From an uncultured Clostridia bacterium (lineage in GTDB: Bacteria; Bacillota; Clostridia; Oscillospirales; Acutalibacteraceae): 15,987 nt of DNA. Made by a program: the position numbers and the translations under genes. Below, piece by piece: positions 15,027 through 15,987 of this stretch; position 1 is the first letter of the stretch, and each line of letters begins with the position of its first letter. The DNA lies in the NCBI GenBank assembly GCA_937892525.1, contig CALAEV010000037.1, positions 1 through 15,987 on the forward strand, read 5' to 3'. The notes below the pieces were generated by a model. That model saw only the letters and a list, made by a program, of their open reading frames with translations, had not been told where the DNA came from and made no database searches.

Positions 15027-15206
15027 TTAGTTCTGTTTTTTGACAATGCCGTACTCGTCATAAAGTCTGTAATAAGGGCATTGATAGTTAGACGATGTTA
15101 AAAATCGCACCATTTCATCTTCATCAAGGTTTATATCACAACAATATTCTTCTAATTCATCATCATAATAATAATTTACACAAGTTTCGCAATTTGTTTT
15201 TGCCAT
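15027..15206 (-). CDS. Small Cys-rich protein, DUF6472-like
   Basis: This 59-residue soluble protein has cysteines at 6, 9, 22, 23 and 43 in the order NCETC, YCCD, QCPYY. An acidic block INLDEDEMVRFL (25-36) lies between them, and the end is RLYDEYGIVKKQ. The pattern matches my memory of the DUF6472 family found in gut Clostridia; the assignment is from recall. The CxxC plus later Cys pairs suggest zinc binding or an Fe-S cluster. The ATG at 15206 is preceded by AAGGTG at the right distance; a longer version from a TTG at 15224 would place that Shine-Dalgarno inside the coding region and is rejected. It has its own promoter and no clear terminator. Function is unknown. Confidence 0.8.
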   Translation of the reverse strand: MAKTNCETCVNYYYDDELEEYCCDINLDEDEMVRFLTSSNYQCPYYRLYDEYGIVKKQN

Positions 15207-15243
15207 ATTTATCACCTTATTCAAAACGATTTTACTATAATAT

Positions 15244-15272
15244 ATAATATCAAAAACTTATAATGTTGTAAA
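15244..15272 (-). promoter_or_regulatory. Promoter of the small Cys-rich gene
   Basis: On the minus strand TTTACA (15267-15272) and TATTAT (15244-15249) are spaced 17 bp, with TG one base before the -10. The start near 15237 leaves about 30 nt before the ATG at 15206. The surrounding DNA is very AT-rich, so other -10 placements are possible. Confidence 0.6.
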
Positions 15273-15321
15273 CATTTGATTTGTATATAATTTTTATAAA
15301 ACTATTTGATTAAAGATAGTG

Positions 15322-15349
15322 TTGCTTTTTGTTTTGTGGGTGATATAAT
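15322..15349 (+). promoter_or_regulatory. Promoter of the ABM monooxygenase gene
   Basis: TTGCTT (15322-15327) and TATAAT (15344-15349) are spaced 16 bp, with an extended -10 (GTGATATAAT). The start would be near 15356, giving a leader of about 145 nt that contains the two repeats at 15376-15464. The box and spacer are nearly the same as in the promoter at 15872-15899. Confidence 0.65.
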
Positions 15350-15375
15350 TAGTTTAAATAGATTTCGTTTGTCTT

Positions 15376-15418
15376 CGATTTTGCCACCTCCCTCATGGAG
15401 GGAGGTGAATATAAATCG
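15376..15418. repeat. Palindromic repeat, possible half-copy of the doublet family
   Basis: A perfect 10-bp stem CACCTCCCTC/GAGGGAGGTG with loop ATG lies at 15385-15407, flanked by CGATTT and AAATCG (15376-15381, 15413-15418). The stretch TTGCCACCT before a GC-rich palindrome also occurs in the right arm of the doublet at 11295-11320, so this may be a single or decayed copy of the same kind of element. It lies in the leader of the ABM gene and has no T-run after it. Confidence 0.55.
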
Positions 15419-15433
15419 CAACGCAGTTCCGAA

Positions 15434-15464
15434 ATTATTCATTATTCATCATTCATTATTCATT
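15434..15464. repeat. ATTATTC tandem repeat
   Basis: Units ATTATTC and ATTC repeat (ATTATTC, ATTATTC, ATC, ATTC, ATTATTC, ATTA) in a 31-base AT-rich tract between the palindrome and the Shine-Dalgarno of the ABM gene. It is a simple-sequence tract prone to slippage. It carries no spacer structure and is not a CRISPR array. Confidence 0.6.
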
Positions 15465-15500
15465 AACGCCCCGACAAACTCCAATTTAACGAGGTGAATT

Positions 15501-15833
15501 ATGGCAATAACAATAAATATTTACTATTCAGGCATAAACGGAAATGCGAAAAAAATTGCAGAAGAAATGATTTCAAGTGGCATTGTTGACGAAATACGCC
15601 ACGAAAAAGGTAATCTGAAATATGAATACTTTTTACCGATGAATGACAGTGAAACTGTTCTTTTAATTGACAGTTGGGAAAGTCAACAAGCAATCGACAT
15701 ACACCACGAGTCCCCTATGATGCAAAAAATCATCGACTTGCGTGAAAAGTATGATTTAAGTATGAAGGTTGAAAGATATATTACTGATGAGCTGGGTATC
15801 CCTGAAAAAGACAAAGCATATATAAAAGAATAG
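15501..15833 (+). CDS. ABM-domain protein, putative quinol monooxygenase
   Basis: This 110-residue protein has a single antibiotic-biosynthesis-monooxygenase (ABM) domain, a dimeric ferredoxin-like fold used by cofactor-free monooxygenases such as YgiN (quinol monooxygenase) and by heme-degrading enzymes. Typical features are the N-terminal strand TINIYYSG, the helix NAKKIAEEMI, the block GNLKYEYFLP (37-46), the strand VLLIDSWE (53-60), the helix AIDIHHESPMMQKI and the last strand MKVERY. Length and layout are those of a complete family member. The substrate cannot be inferred. GAGGTG stands at 15491-15496 before the ATG. The gene has its own promoter and terminator and appears monocistronic. 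Confidence 0.85.
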   Translation: MAITINIYYSGINGNAKKIAEEMISSGIVDEIRHEKGNLKYEYFLPMNDSETVLLIDSWESQQAIDIHHESPMMQKIIDLREKYDLSMKVERYITDELGIPEKDKAYIKE

Positions 15834-15852
15834 ATTATTATTCAACCTCGCG

Positions 15853-15885
15853 AGCAACAGTGTTTTTGCTGTTGCTTTTATTTTT
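15853..15885 (+). terminator. Terminator of the ABM gene, overlapping the next promoter
   Basis: The stem AGCAACAG/CTGTTGCT (15853-15860 with 15869-15876) with loop TGTTTTTG is followed by TTTATTTTT. It lies 19 bases after the ABM stop. The right arm and T-run contain the -35 box (15872-15877) of the following promoter. Confidence 0.8.
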
Positions 15886-15899
15886 GTGAGTGGTATAAT
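15872..15899 (+). promoter_or_regulatory. Promoter of the gene at the right edge
   Basis: TTGCTT (15872-15877) and TATAAT (15894-15899) are spaced 16 bp, with a GTGAGTGG spacer end. The start near 15906 would leave about 17 nt before the ATG. The sequence is nearly the same as the promoter at 15322-15349. Confidence 0.65.
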
Positions 15900-15922
15900 T
15901 ATCTTGTAAAGGAGATGTTACC

Positions 15923-15987
15923 ATGAAAAAAATACTGTTATTAATCATTCCCGCTGTTTTAATAGTGGCAAGTCTTATTTTTTCGTA
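15923..15987 (+). CDS. N-terminus of a secreted or membrane protein (cut by window edge)
   Basis: An ATG preceded by AAAGGAG (15908-15914) opens a frame of 21 full codons to the window edge. The peptide begins MKKILLLIIPAVLIVASL: two lysines followed by a long hydrophobic run, as in a signal peptide or membrane anchor. No lipobox cysteine is reached before the edge. Nothing can be said about the mature protein. Confidence 0.65.
   Translation, partial: MKKILLLIIPAVLIVASLIFS

Noticed and set aside
15207..15224. TTG start giving six more residues on the small Cys-rich protein
   Set aside because: It would place the AAGGTG ribosome binding site inside the coding region; the ATG at 15206 has that site at good spacing.
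15434..15464. ATTATTC repeats as a possible CRISPR array
   Set aside because: The units are 4-7 bases with no spacers and no cas genes nearby; it is a simple tandem tract.
1..15987. Prophage, defence island, insertion sequence with transposase, tRNA or rRNA
   Set aside because: No gene, motif or structure of these kinds was found on either strand; the genes present are core or ordinary metabolic functions.

Overview
The window looks like a chromosomal segment of a low-GC, gut-type Clostridia. My best guess is the Oscillospirales/Ruminococcaceae neighbourhood. The grounds are the RpoB/RpoC sequence style, AT-rich intergenic DNA with sigma-A type promoters, a small Cys-rich protein of the DUF6472 type, a DUF815 ATPase, a GPH-family sugar transporter and short palindromic repeats of a kind I associate with these genomes. 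The taxonomic call is inference, because no 16S gene is present.

Layout. (1) Positions 1-4900, minus strand: the 5' part of rpoC (cut by the window edge) preceded by complete rpoB. They are read from a promoter of their own with perfect consensus boxes (TTGACA, 17 bp, TATAAT) and a structured leader of about 180 nt. No ribosomal protein genes lie upstream. (2) 4940-9274, plus strand: a two-gene unit diverging from rpoB, a DUF815 AAA+ ATPase followed 18 bp later by a cytoplasmic GH2 beta-galactosidase, ended by a strong terminator. (3) 9275-9516: a non-coding stretch with two terminators facing each other and a cluster of small palindromes and direct repeats. (4) 9517-11162, minus strand: an ilvA-ridA operon, in which a PLP threonine ammonia-lyase is translationally coupled to the enamine deaminase that clears its reactive product. 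(5) 11189-11320: a REPIN-like doublet of palindromic repeats, whose left hairpin also serves as a terminator. (6) 11330-15007, minus strand: a three-gene unit YhhN-like membrane protein, GPH sugar symporter, cytosolic metallophosphoesterase. A good promoter drives it and a hairpin separates the last two genes. (7) 15027-15272, minus strand: a small Cys-rich protein with its own promoter. (8) 15322-15987, plus strand: an ABM-domain monooxygenase and the first 21 codons of a gene for a secreted or membrane protein. Two near-identical promoters precede these genes, and the second overlaps the terminator of the first.

How the genes may work together. The firmest functional link is IlvA with RidA. 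The GPH transporter could import a galactoside for the cytosolic beta-galactosidase, but the two genes are in different transcription units on opposite strands, so this is only a guess. Most of the window is ordinary core or accessory metabolism. I see no defence system, CRISPR array, prophage, insertion sequence with a transposase, tRNA or rRNA. The most interesting material is non-coding: the rpoB leader, the palindromic repeats and the promoter/terminator arrangements. No stretch longer than 300 bases lacks a gene.
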